In this document: in pieces, positions 52,660 to 61,639 of the stretch | Layout: every line of letters begins with the position of its first letter | How positions within the stretch are numbered: the stretch's first letter is position 1 | Assembly: GCA_030765045.1 (NCBI GenBank) | Contig: CM060963.1 | Coordinates: forward strand, 96,061,676 to 96,125,675 | Source: Tenodera sinensis | Taxonomy: Eukaryota; Arthropoda; Insecta; Mantodea; Mantidae | Reading direction: 5' to 3' | DNA: 64,000 nucleotides | The notes under the pieces: generated by a model | Told to the model about the DNA's origin: nothing | The model's database searches: none | What the model saw: only the letters and a program-made list of their open reading frames with translations | Made by a program: the position numbers and the translations under genes

Positions 52660-53620
52660 CATTTTGATACTACTTTGAGTCCTCTGATAGATCTTTTTAA
52701 ACACTTTTAGCATATTCTTGATGCTTTTACAACATATTTAACAACTTTTCAGACAATTTTCAGAGTTATTCAGTAATTTTCATACATTTTTGAGACGTTC
52801 CACCCCATTTTGCTACAATTTTGCACCCTCTGTTAGATCTTTTAGACGCTTTTAGTATATTCATGCTGCTTTTACAACATATTTAACAACTTTTCAGACA
52901 ATTTTCAGAGTTATTCAGTAATTTTCATACATTTTTAAGACGTTTCACCCCATTTTGCTACAATTTTGCACCCTCTGTTAGATCTTTTTAAGCACTTTTA
53001 GTATATTCATGCTGCTTTTACAACATATTTAAGAACCTTTCAGACAATTTTCAGAGTTATTCAGCCATTTTCATACATTTTTAAGACGTTTCACCCCATT
53101 TTTGCTACAATTTTACACCCTCTGATAGATCTTTTAGACGCTTTTAGTATATTCAGGGCACTTTTACAACATATTTAAGAATTTTTCAGAGTTATTCAGT
53201 CATTTTCATACATTTTTTAAGACGTTTCAACCCATTTTGCTATAATTTTGCACCCTCTGTTATATCTTTTAGACGCTTTTAGTATATTCAGGGCGCTTTT
53301 ACAACATATTTAACAACTTTTCAGACAATTTTCAGAGTTATTCAGTCATTTTCATACATTTTTAAGACATTTCACCCCATTTTACTGCTATTTGCACCCT
53401 CTGTTAGATCTTTTAGACGCTTTTAGTATACTCAGAACGCTTTTAACAACATATTTAACAACTTTTCAGACAATTTTCAGAGTTATTCAATCATTTTCAT
53501 ACATTTTTAGGACATTTCACCCCATTTTACTGCTATTTGCACCCTCCTTTATAGAACTTTTAAACTTCCAGTAGAAGATGTCCTAACCATTGATGTTGAA
53601 GTTCTTATTACTGCTATTTT
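52660..53620. repeat. array of about seven ~144-bp tandem units
   Basis: The block 'CACCCTCTGTTAGATCTTTT' recurs near 52681, 52826, 52969, 53118, 53251, 53395 and 53540, at steps of 133-149 bp. Each unit also has 'ACAACATATTTAA' and a 'TTCAGACAATTTTCAGAG' block. The period equals that of the doublet at 51781, although the sequences differ. The 60-codon ORF at 53392-53574 is within one unit and is not called a gene. Confidence 0.85.
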
Positions 53621-54243
53621 TGCCCTCTGTCACAGAATTTTATACAACTGTATGACTCTTTTGCTTGGTTCTGTATGTTCTGGGGGGTAACATCTCGAAC
53701 ACACCGAGTAGTTTTTCTAAGTCTCACCCCACCTAATATGATCTAACCTGCTTTTAAAATGTTCTTTACAAATTTATTCAACATTGTTTTTTCTAGCCCT
53801 TTATAGAGCTTTAAAATATTACTAAAAGATATTCTATCCGCTGATGTTGAAGTACTTATAGCTCAGTATTTTTAAGATATATTCAGCAATATCTTTGATA
53901 GTATTTTAACACAATCTTCTGTTTATATAAACTTAATCAGGGTATACTTACTTTAAGGTAGTAGGATAGACGCCTCTCCTCTTTTATCTGGGCTGGAGAC
54001 CAGCACTAGAGTTAAAGTCTAGTGGCAGAGTTAACGCCTCCCTTTATAATTTCTATTTTCTTCTTCTTTCTTCGACAAGCATCGTGGGAAGCACGGAGAA
54101 GCCACGTGAGTATTTTTTTTATTTTTTCTTCTTTCTTCGTCAGACATCATCGGAGGCGTGGAGGAGTCAGTTGATTAAATTTTCATGTTCTACAGGAGAC
54201 GTAATGGAGAAAATACTTATCTTGAGATCTAAGTTGCATTCTC
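53621..54243. other. spacer downstream of the polymerase gene
   Basis: Contains an imperfect direct repeat (about 54060-54109 and 54120-54173: TTCTTTCTTCG(A/T)C followed by a CATC-rich block). No plus-strand gene is recognised, although CACGTGAGTA (54102-54111) and TTCATGTTCTACAG (about 54181-54194) resemble a splice donor and acceptor. Confidence 0.4.
54118..54123 (-). terminator. candidate polyadenylation signal for the polymerase gene
   Basis: AATAAA on the minus strand, ~120 bp past the polymerase stop codon, within an A-rich stretch. Position and sequence fit a 3' end, but there is no transcript evidence. Confidence 0.4.
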
Positions 54244-57200
54244 TTACGTATGGGTTGCAACGTTGTAATGCCCGTACGCATACGTTGATATTCCATCGTC
54301 TGCAATTACTCTCTTGTCATCATGAGGCGACAGAGCTATTTTATTAGATTCAACTGTAGAAACATTATGATGCCGGGATAGAATTAAGTTCATAGGAGTT
54401 CTTACGATTTTTAAAGTTTTAAGACACTCCATATAGCTATTGAAGCTGATGTATTGCTTAATGGCGCTATGTTTAATGCCTTTGATCTTTTTTATCACAG
54501 AGCCATCAATATCGAGAGCATACATTTTAGGTCTAAGACCAACGAAACGGCGAATGATTTTACCACTTGCTTCATCTTTAAACTTTCCCAACACTTTCTT
54601 GTTTTTTGTAGAATAGCATATATGGTTAACAGGGTAATCCGCTGTATCTAGATGTTCAAGCATGTGTAATTTATCCTGGTATATATCAGCTGTAGTCACT
54701 CGATGGATGAAGGAATCTTTATCCGTATACAGCAGTTTAAGATTCTCAACTCCATAATATGGAAGTAACACATCGTATTGATACGAATACATTAGCGTCT
54801 TGGAAATGTCTAGGACACTCATGCCAATGTATATAGGCTTGTTGAACACTATTTTACGAGTAGCCACATGAACAGCTGCAAGATTAGGACCGTATATAGT
54901 TCGATCGATAAATGTAGGCTTAGCTATTAGTTTTTCTAATGTTTTGCTGTTTGCTACAAGACGTATATCCATACGATTACGAATATTTTCCATTGTTTTT
55001 CCGAACATCGCATTATTGAATAGTTTATAAAGATCCTTCTCAAAATCATTTCTAGCTTGTTGTCGCAGACGGTTATTAAACTCGACGTAAGGTTTTAGCC
55101 AACACGACTGATGAAACTGAAGTGCTCGATGAATCTTTGTTAATAGTAGACCGTGACTAAGAGCTTGTTTCAAGGACATGTAATGTACCACATACTTCTT
55201 TCGGGATCCAAGATGGGCAATTAGTTTCTTTGAAGAGGATTCCCCCGGTTTCATACTCTCAGGCAGGAAGGGCAAATCATTATGAAGATCGTGGAGCTCG
55301 ACAGGATATTCGACATCGACTTCTAAGATGTATCCAAGGGGGTCATCTTCCTTCAATAATTCCAGGTCTATGTCTTCAGGAGAAACCCATTTAAACCCTC
55401 CATAAGGAAGGGCCTTACACATTCCCCAGCCGTATTGGTTATTGGCGTCTTCGTATGTAATAAAATGAGAGGGTTTACGAGGATCATACTGCTCCATATA
55501 GATGTTGTTAGCCTCCGCATGCCGGTGAGAAACCTGGCATAATCCTCCTCTTATACCAGATTCAACCATGAGTAGCTGATCGTAATCAAGAAGCAATTCT
55601 AACTCGATTCCAGTATACAGCAGCATAGCATCCCATGTAAGTCCTGGAGAGGTGAAATAATGCGCAGGATCGACTTTGTGTGTTTTCAGAGTTTGGTCTC
55701 TGAATGTTTCAAAGACATCCGTAAGGAGAAGAACATCAGAGGTTAAGTAAATATCACTGTATTCACCTAAGTTTCTCACATTAAACTGACTCCATACATT
55801 TCTAGCATGCTCATAGTCATCGCCGGTAATTTCTTCTTCATTTAATTTATTGTAGAATGCTTCCCTTGGAGGCAGCTGAGTGTCGTTCAAAACATCCCAT
55901 GATGTGAGGTAATCATAGGGGAACACTCCCTTACGAGTCATTAAGCCAATCTTCTCTTCTCCAAAGTACTTCTCTGTTTCGGGATACGTAGTGAGGTTTT
56001 TCACTAACTTATCCAAGCTTGTACTCAGGAAACGGTAGGTATCCACAAACCTGAGTTTAATATCCCCAACATACTTGGAGAATGATATATAACTTTCCTC
56101 TGAATTTGGTATAACCTCTACTCTTTCGCTTGTGCAACCTAACTCCTTAATAATGAAATGGGAGTCATACCCGCTCAAGTTATGCATAAACACAGGTATA
56201 TAATTAGGTGTTTTACAAGCTAGGTTACATTTATTGTGTAAAGATCCTCTGTACACCCCTGTCACGTGATCGTGATCGCGAACCTTCCAATTATCTTCTG
56301 TAAATTCATGTTCACACAGGTAGCATATTGTAGAAACATCAAATGATCCTTGTTCTTCAGCTGTAAGATTAAGAGGTTTAGCAGATTTGTATAAGACACT
56401 AATTTTATTTGCCAGATCCATCAGGCATTCCATAAACTTCTGTGCAGCGTCAGGCCCTCGGTAAACATACGGATCAGCAGGAAGAGTTGTTTCTAGTTGT
56501 TCAACACTAGACGACGGTTTCACATAAACACAAAAACTCATGGGAGAATGACTTTGATAGGGTGTTGTATAGGAGGTTTCAGGATTAGAGGCGCAGGTAT
56601 AGTAAGGAGCGAGAATGCTCTCAAAATCGGCGTAGATGACATATGGCAGTTTCAACATTCGTTCGACGTTTTTGAATCTGACGATAGAGTTTTCCTTTGT
56701 AGGCATAACGCATCTAGCAATAGCATGTTGTCTACATATTTCTCTGTGCTCCTCCAATTTTTTCATTCCTCTTCGTCCATATTGGTCATCAAAATGGCTG
56801 AAGCAACGTTTACACGTATATATTTGTCCATGATGTTTAGTTTTCTGACGACGAATAAGCTTCTCAAAATCCTTTATATATACATAGTGATGTCCGTCAG
56901 CAGCATCACTCAACAGAAGAAGGTCGCGGTGATCAGTTAATTCTTCATCAACAACCTTTATGGGAAACACTTCATGTTTATCATCCACTCCAAACACATT
57001 TACGGATATATTATTGAGTTTTTCAAAAATAGCGATTTCACCCAAGCTCGTAGGAAATAAGACGCATGAGAAATCGTATTTCTCTTGGAGATCCTTGTAC
57101 TTGCTAACACGCTGAGGATTCTTTTGAATGAACTTAGCCAGAACAGCGTACATAAAGCATTTCTCATCGTTGTAATTCTGAGGGTTTATACAGGCTTTTC

Positions 57201-57330
57201 TAGCATCCAAAGATGGCGGTAGAGGAATATAGCTGCTCCCTCGAAGAAGATTATACTTGTTAATACGCAGTCGAACACCATCAACAGCCAGTAGAGCCCA
57301 ATTACTACCTTTCAACTTACTTTCCTCCAT
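54244..57330 (-). CDS. protein-primed family B DNA polymerase (Polinton/Maverick type)
   Basis: Encodes 1028 residues without a stop. Family B 3'-5' exonuclease and polymerase motifs are visible in order: Exo I YADFES (D235, E237), Exo II HNLSGYDS (D389), Exo III YLTSD (Y528, D532), Pol A YEDANNQYGW (D628), Pol B KLFNNAMFG (769-777), Pol C YTDKDS (D870, D872) and K-x-Y (935-937). Between Exo I and II sits an endonuclease VII-like zinc/HNH segment (C336, C339, then RDHDHVTG and HNKCN). A C2HC finger lies at C173, C176, H195, C199. Known relatives copy linear virus-like transposons from a terminal protein primer in the nucleus or a viral factory; the role here is inferred. The ATG at 57328-57330 overlaps the upstream zinc-finger gene by 19 bp. 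In related metazoan proteins both parts are usually one chain, so this start may not be the real one. Lys871 replaces the usual Thr of DTD. No capsid or integrase gene lies near. Confidence 0.9.
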   Translation of the reverse strand: MEESKLKGSNWALLAVDGVRLRINKYNLLRGSSYIPLPPSLDARKACINPQNYNDEKCFMYAVLAKFIQKNPQRVSKYKDLQEKYDFSCVLFPTSLGEIAIFEKLNNISVNVFGVDDKHEVFPIKVVDEELTDHRDLLLLSDAADGHHYVYIKDFEKLIRRQKTKHHGQIYTCKRCFSHFDDQYGRRGMKKLEEHREICRQHAIARCVMPTKENSIVRFKNVERMLKLPYVIYADFESILAPYYTCASNPETSYTTPYQSHSPMSFCVYVKPSSSVEQLETTLPADPYVYRGPDAAQKFMECLMDLANKISVLYKSAKPLNLTAEEQGSFDVSTICYLCEHEFTEDNWKVRDHDHVTGVYRGSLHNKCNLACKTPNYIPVFMHNLSGYDSHFIIKELGCTSERVEVIPNSEESYISFSKYVGDIKLRFVDTYRFLSTSLDKLVKNLTTYPETEKYFGEEKIGLMTRKGVFPYDYLTSWDVLNDTQLPPREAFYNKLNEEEITGDDYEHARNVWSQFNVRNLGEYSDIYLTSDVLLLTDVFETFRDQTLKTHKVDPAHYFTSPGLTWDAMLLYTGIELELLLDYDQLLMVESGIRGGLCQVSHRHAEANNIYMEQYDPRKPSHFITYEDANNQYGWGMCKALPYGGFKWVSPEDIDLELLKEDDPLGYILEVDVEYPVELHDLHNDLPFLPESMKPGESSSKKLIAHLGSRKKYVVHYMSLKQALSHGLLLTKIHRALQFHQSCWLKPYVEFNNRLRQQARNDFEKDLYKLFNNAMFGKTMENIRNRMDIRLVANSKTLEKLIAKPTFIDRTIYGPNLAAVHVATRKIVFNKPIYIGMSVLDISKTLMYSYQYDVLLPYYGVENLKLLYTDKDSFIHRVTTADIYQDKLHMLEHLDTADYPVNHICYSTKNKKVLGKFKDEASGKIIRRFVGLRPKMYALDIDGSVIKKIKGIKHSAIKQYISFNSYMECLKTLKIVRTPMNLILSRHHNVSTVESNKIALSPHDDKRVIADDGISTYAYGHYNVATHT

Positions 57331-57887
57331 TTCAACACGAAGCTTCTCGAATTTTTTTCCAAGATGGCATCCAAGTCGCTATCTAAAAACACAGCCTGAT
57401 TACGCGTTTTAAAGGCTTTGTTAGTAGTGTCTCCAACGGCATTCACAAATTCGCATTCAGCCATAATGTTAATTTTCAAACTTTTATGAGCCCGCAGTTC
57501 CTTCTGAACAGCATGAATTATACGCTGCTTAGCCTGCTGCAGGTATGAATTTAAATCCTGACTTGCTGGGCATTGGATGAAATACGATTTCAGCCGATCC
57601 TGAAAAGCTGTTTCATATTCTACAACATCATCTTCATCAGGAGACATTAACAATAATTTAGGCTTAGTAGGTTCGAATTTGACTTTCTTAGCATCTTTAG
57701 CCCTCTCACAGCGCCCTTCATGTACATCCCTTCGATTTTCAGTACCGTAAACATCACCACAATGTCTACACTCGAAAAACTCCCCACATATCAGCTCATG
57801 CCTCTTCTTATGATAGTCGCGTAGAAAAATCTTTTCACATTTACTACACCTATAATCTGGTATAGCATTCAGAACCGATTCCATCAT
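57312..57887 (-). CDS. double zinc-finger protein, N-terminal module of the polymerase system (left copy)
   Basis: 191 residues from ATG at 57885-57887. Two C2HC fingers with identical spacing, C-x2-C-x12-H-x3-C, lie at C14/C17/H30/C34 and C40/C43/H56/C60. They are followed by a basic stretch (residues 62-77) and an acidic segment (SPDEDDVVEYE). The C-terminal half resembles the region that in metazoan Polinton-type polymerases precedes the conserved 'GSxW...IxxLxLxINKY' block. Here that block opens the overlapping polymerase frame. I infer an originally single polypeptide, now in two frames, with a DNA- or terminal-protein-binding role for the fingers. It is the first gene from the palindrome centre, and a TATA-like sequence lies just upstream. 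Confidence 0.8.
   Translation of the reverse strand: MMESVLNAIPDYRCSKCEKIFLRDYHKKRHELICGEFFECRHCGDVYGTENRRDVHEGRCERAKDAKKVKFEPTKPKLLLMSPDEDDVVEYETAFQDRLKSYFIQCPASQDLNSYLQQAKQRIIHAVQKELRAHKSLKINIMAECEFVNAVGDTTNKAFKTRNQAVFLDSDLDAILEKNSRSFVLKWRKVS
57351..57358 (-). promoter_or_regulatory. candidate -1 ribosomal frameshift site (left copy)
   Basis: On the minus strand a run of seven A followed by T is read by the zinc-finger frame as GAA AAA AAT, giving the heptamer A_AAA_AAT of the X_XXY_YYZ type. Slipping one base back would enter exactly the polymerase frame, with no stop before it. An indel in the A run, old or technical, is the competing explanation. Confidence 0.45.
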
Positions 57888-57901
57888 TTCACCACTCCAG
57901 A

Positions 57902-57941
57902 CTTTTATAATATGTAGTGGAACACTTGTAAATTATATAAA
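57902..57941 (-). promoter_or_regulatory. candidate core promoter of the left zinc-finger gene
   Basis: Two TATA-like sequences lie upstream of the ATG on the minus strand: TTTATATAA at about 57933-57941 and TATTATAAAAG at 57902-57912. The farther one would put transcription start ~20-25 bp before the ATG. The nearer one is only about 20 bp from it and so is less likely to serve this ATG. Confidence 0.35.
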
Positions 57942-58317
57942 TGAATAAATGCTTATAGCACTTTCCACTGACTCGCCTCGATAACTTATCAAAGCTATTG
58001 AACGGTAATCTCGCTAAGAGAAGCTGATGTGCTCGACTCGAAGGTTAATTACTGAATAAATATGTAAGCTCAAGCAAACCCTACTTATTCCACTAGCACG
58101 TTCCTTATAAATTACTACGCGATTCAAGATTAACTTTGTATTTTTAAAATATATATCATTAACTACGTGAGTCAAGGATCAACTTGTTTCATTTTTATTT
58201 GCCAGTTCAACGTTAACATGCATTTCCCCTCATTTTTAAAGTTTAAACAAGGTAAATTATATTTCAACCACTGTATTTATAGAAATAAATGTTTATCATT
58301 TTAATACTTTCATGCCG

Positions 58318-58318
<1 letters not shown>

Positions 58319-58370
<52 letters not shown>

Positions 58371-58394
58371 TCACACACACACGCGCGCGCGCGC
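58319..58394. repeat. (AC)n(GC)n tract, left arm
   Basis: About 76 bp. The right-arm counterpart (62873-62937) is about 65 bp and has a longer GC part, so the arms have diverged in length here. Confidence 0.95.
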
Positions 58395-59050
58395 AAAATT
58401 AAGACGTGAAACGGCGGTTATGTATCTTTAAGTAACATTTCTTTAATCGATATCGGATGACAGTAATGGAACCATCTAAGCAATATTTAAACGCTTAAAA
58501 AACCAAATTTCTGCTATATTTCATCAAACCTTCCTATTTTTATGACTTTTTCTCGTCTTTTACGCACTTTGAAAAGAATCCAACAGAAAAATTAAGACGC
58601 GAAACGGAGGTTATGTATCTTTACGTAACATTACTTTTATCAATATCAGATGACTCACGATAATTCAAGATCACGATTGCAGCGCCTCATAGCGGCTTCA
58701 ATCAGTACTAAAACGCACATTCGACAGATTTTATACTCTTTATGACGGTAAATTATATATTAGCCCTCAAATTATCATTGTTTTTATGGTTTTCCACCGT
58801 TTTTACGTACTTTGCGACGAATCCGACAGAAACATTAAGACGCGAAACGGCGGTTATGTATCTTTAAGTAACATTTCTTTTATCGATATCGGATGACAGT
58901 AATGGAACCATCTAAACATTATTTAAACGCTTAAAGAAACAAATACCCCGTATTTTTATAATTCTTTCTCCATTTTTATTCACTTTAAGACGAATCAAAC
59001 GTCAAATTAAAACATGAAAAGATGATTATGTTTCTAAGTACCATCATTTC
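58395..59050. repeat. four diverged tandem units (left arm)
   Basis: Units begin AAAATTAAGACG(T/C)GAAACGG near 58395, 58587 and 58832, with a decayed start near 59004 (steps 192, 245, 172 bp). Each then reads GGTTATGTATCTTTA(A/C)GTAAC, a TATCGATATC(G/A)GATGA-like block and ends with an ACTTTG...GAATC(C) block. No ORF. Confidence 0.8.
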
Positions 59051-59194
59051 AACAACAAAGACATTAATTTTAACTATCACCACGAAATAAACCTATTTGC
59101 ACGCGTCTTAACACGCTAACATACTATATGTTACAATCTCTCAACTGAACCTCTCTAAAAACATGTCCCATCAGGTAAAAGTATCACATTGTCA

Positions 59195-59625
59195 TTAACG
59201 GAAAAACCCTAGCCTCACACAAAGGCGTCGATTTATAACATTAGAGGAGAAACTAGCCTCAAACACAGGCGTCGACATTATAACCAAGCTGGTAAACCGT
59301 AAGAGCACACTTGAGAATGCTTTTAGACATCTAAGGACATATTTTCTCCATATTTTTACAGATACTTATAAATCACAGTACTTCTTCTTCTTCTTCTTCT
59401 TCTAGTCTCATTCTCCTTCATGCTAACAGGGAATATACGCGAACTGAAGGTTATTAGCTGAAATATAAAATAAAATCTCTTCTTCTTGTTCTGGTTCTTC
59501 TTCTTCTTCTTCTTGTTCTTTTTCTTATTCTTCTGCTTATATTCTCATTCTCCTTCATGCTAACAGGGAATATACGCGTAATTTTGACGTTATTACCTTA
59601 AATATTAAATAAAATAACAGCATTC
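59195..59625. repeat. short tandem doublets (left arm)
   Basis: First doublet: CTAGCCTCACACAAAGGCGT (about 59210) and CTAGCCTCAAACACAGGCGT (about 59251). Second doublet: TTC-rich stretches each followed by CTCCTTCATGCTAACAGGGA (about 59410 and 59549), ATATACGCG and a TTATTA..AAATAT(A/T)AAATAAAAT block. Both are mirrored in the right arm. Confidence 0.75.
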
Positions 59626-59654
59626 TCCGTCAATTATATCTAAACCGACTTTTT

Positions 59655-60495
59655 CCGTGTTATGCAACATTTAAGCTTCTAGAATCAACACAAGCAATGT
59701 TTCTATCAATAACAACATTTTATAATTGATTTTGTAAGTAATAACACCAATTTAAACTTTATTACAGATCTCTAAGACCCTAGTTTGCAAAGTATTTAAA
59801 TGGACCCTTAGAGATTCGAACTAGACCCCACAGTACAAAAGCTACCATTTTTATCAATAATTCAAGAGCAGATATTTAGCTGAAGTGTTTAACTTTTTAT
59901 TTCATCACGCTAACTTTATTGATTCGCGAATAAATCGACTTTGAAGTAATTGCCCCGTCCCGGTAATCAAACTATGAGTCGTAGGGATAAAATTGTCTAG
60001 TATATCATTTTATATGCCAAGTTAGCCTAATTTGTCTTTGCATTACTATTCCAAGTGTAAAAATAGCGATATAGAGCAAATTTCAATAATTCTCCACAAG
60101 ATGGGGATCGAACCTACGATACGTTAGCTCTAGCATGTTATAAAATAATCGTCCTTAACAAGTATTATCATATAAAGTTTATTTCAGTCTTCCAACACAA
60201 GCGGTTCTCGAAATAATTAAATTTACCAAATCAGGATTGGAACCCAAGACTCCAGGATACCAAGCATACCACAGAGGAAAGCCCATAACAATACCAATTT
60301 AATAAAATTTATTCGAAGATTTTATCACTAATAGTTTAGGAGTTATTCCAATAATAATTCATAATTTGCACGGGGATCGAACGCTAGACCACCGACAAAC
60401 TCCAAAATTATACCAAAGACGCGTCGTTTTATTACAAGATAATTACCGTTTACCCCATATCGATATCTCATTTAGTTTAGGAGAAATCAAGCATA
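59655..60495 (-). repeat. tandem tRNA-promoter-like units, ~140 bp (left arm)
   Basis: Mirror copy of 60770-61610. B-box-like sequences lie on the minus strand at about 60372-60384, 60235-60246 and 60104-60115, with weaker ones near 59965 and 59815. Unit ends share an AATAAA(A/C/G)TTTA-like block. The plus-strand coordinates of the right arm are easier to read; see that entry. Confidence 0.5.
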
Positions 60496-60548
60496 AGAGA
60501 GTAGAGTAATAAAGTGGGCTATTGTCACCCAATTAATTAATTATGTAA

Positions 60549-60651
60549 TCCAATTAGCGGCGCCTTTGAGTGGTTTTAAAATCTTGTCCTGGGTGTGACG
60601 TCACAGCAACACAACATTTTAAAACCACTCAAAGGAGCCGCCACTAATTGG
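60549..60651. repeat. hairpin-forming palindrome at the junction of the two arms
   Basis: CCAATTAGCGGCGCCTTTGA... (60549-60582) is repeated inverted at 60616-60651, with one substitution and a 2-nt insertion. The exact 12-bp palindrome TGTGACGTCACA (60594-60605), which contains the CRE/ATF core TGACGTCA, lies at its axis. The 33-nt middle is itself partly symmetrical. The whole could fold as one long hairpin. Its axis (60600) is offset from the axis of the large palindrome (about 60633). Confidence 0.85.
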
Positions 60652-60714
60652 ATGACAATGACGGTAATTGGATAACAATGACGCTAATTATAATCTAATT
60701 AGCGCCTTTGTTAA

Positions 60715-60752
60715 CCAATTAGCGGCATCCCTTTGAGTGGTTTTAAAACGCC
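60715..60752 (+). repeat. third copy of the junction motif
   Basis: CCAATTAGCGGCATCCCTTT followed by GAGTGGTTTTAAAACG repeats the first hairpin arm in direct orientation and touches the start of the right arm. Between it and the hairpin, ATTGGAT(G/A)ACAATGACG(G/C)TAATT is tandemly doubled (60646-60688). Confidence 0.85.
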
Positions 60753-60769
60753 ATTATTACTCTACTCTA

Positions 60770-61610
60770 TTATGCTTGATTTCTCCTAAACTAAATGAGA
60801 TATCGATATGGGGTAAACGGTAATTATCTTGTAATAAAACGACGCGTCTTTGGTATAATTTTGGAGTTTGTCGGTGGTCTAGCGTTCGATCCCCGTGCAA
60901 ATTATGAATTATTATTGGAATAACTCCTAAACTATTAGTGATAAAATCTTCGAATAAATTTTATTAAATTGGTATTGTTATGGGCTTTCCTCTGTGGTAT
61001 GCTTGGTATCCTGGAGTCTTGGGTTCCAATCCTGATTTGGTAAATTTAATTATTTCGAGAACCGCTTGTGTTGGAAGACTGAAATAAACTTTATATGATA
61101 ATACTTGTTAAGGACGATTATTTTATAACATGCTAGAGTTAACGTATCGTAGGTTCGATCCCCATCTTGTGGAGAATTATTGAAATTTGCTCTATATCGC
61201 TATTTTTACACTTGGAATAGTAATGCAAAGACAAATTAGGCTAACTTGGCATATAAAATGATATACTAGACAATTTTATCCCTACGACTCATAGTTTGAT
61301 TACCGGGACGGGGCAATTACTTCAAAGTCGATTTATTCGCGAATCAATAAAGTTAGCGTGATGAAATAAAAAGTTAAACACTTCAGCTAAATATCTGCTC
61401 TTGAATTATTGATAAAAATGGTAGCTTTTGTACTGTGGGGTCTAGTTCGAATCTCTAAGGGTCCATTTAAATACTTTGCAAACTAGGGTCTTAGAGATCT
61501 GTAATAAAGTTTAAATTGGTGTTATTACTTACAAAATCAATTATAAAATGTTGTTATTGATAGAAACATTGCTTGTGTTGATTCTAGAAGCTTAAATGTT
61601 GCATAACACG
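60770..61610 (+). repeat. tandem tRNA-promoter-like units, ~140 bp (right arm)
   Basis: B-box-like sequences recur at steps of about 131-150 bp: GCGTTCGATCCCC (60882), GGGTTCCAATCCTG (61020), AGGTTCGATCCCC (61151), a weak AGTTTGATTACC (about 61292) and TAGTTCGAATCTC (61444). Upstream of the first two, TGGTATAATTTTGG and TGGTATGCTTGG fit a pol III A box 27-32 bp before the B box. Units end in similar AATAAA(A/C/G)TTTA...TTGGT(A/G)TTGTTA blocks. The A-B distance is short for a normal tRNA, and no clear cloverleaf is seen. They may be degenerate tRNA-like units that spread in tandem. Confidence 0.5.
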
Positions 61611-61639
61611 GAAAAAGTCGGTTTAGATATAATTGACGG

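Larger units (their letters stand above)
57255..60513 (-). repeat. left arm of the large inverted repeat
   Basis: Reverse-complement matches the right arm (60753-64000) base for base over long stretches. The matching covers the polymerase start, the whole zinc-finger gene and ~2.6 kb of non-coding repeats, up to GTAATAA at 60506-60512. Coordinates pair with a constant sum of about 121255 near the genes and 121266 near the centre. That means only small indels, mostly in the AC/GC tract and homopolymers. A handful of single-base differences are visible. The outer limit is set by the window edge. Confidence 0.95.

Noticed and set aside
52208..53620. CRISPR-like array of regular repeats
   Set aside because: The genome is eukaryotic, repeats are contiguous or highly similar throughout, and there are no unique spacers of constant length or cas genes.
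56497..56940. 147-codon plus-strand ORF inside the polymerase gene
   Set aside because: Antisense shadow of the polymerase coding sequence, as is 54454-54651.
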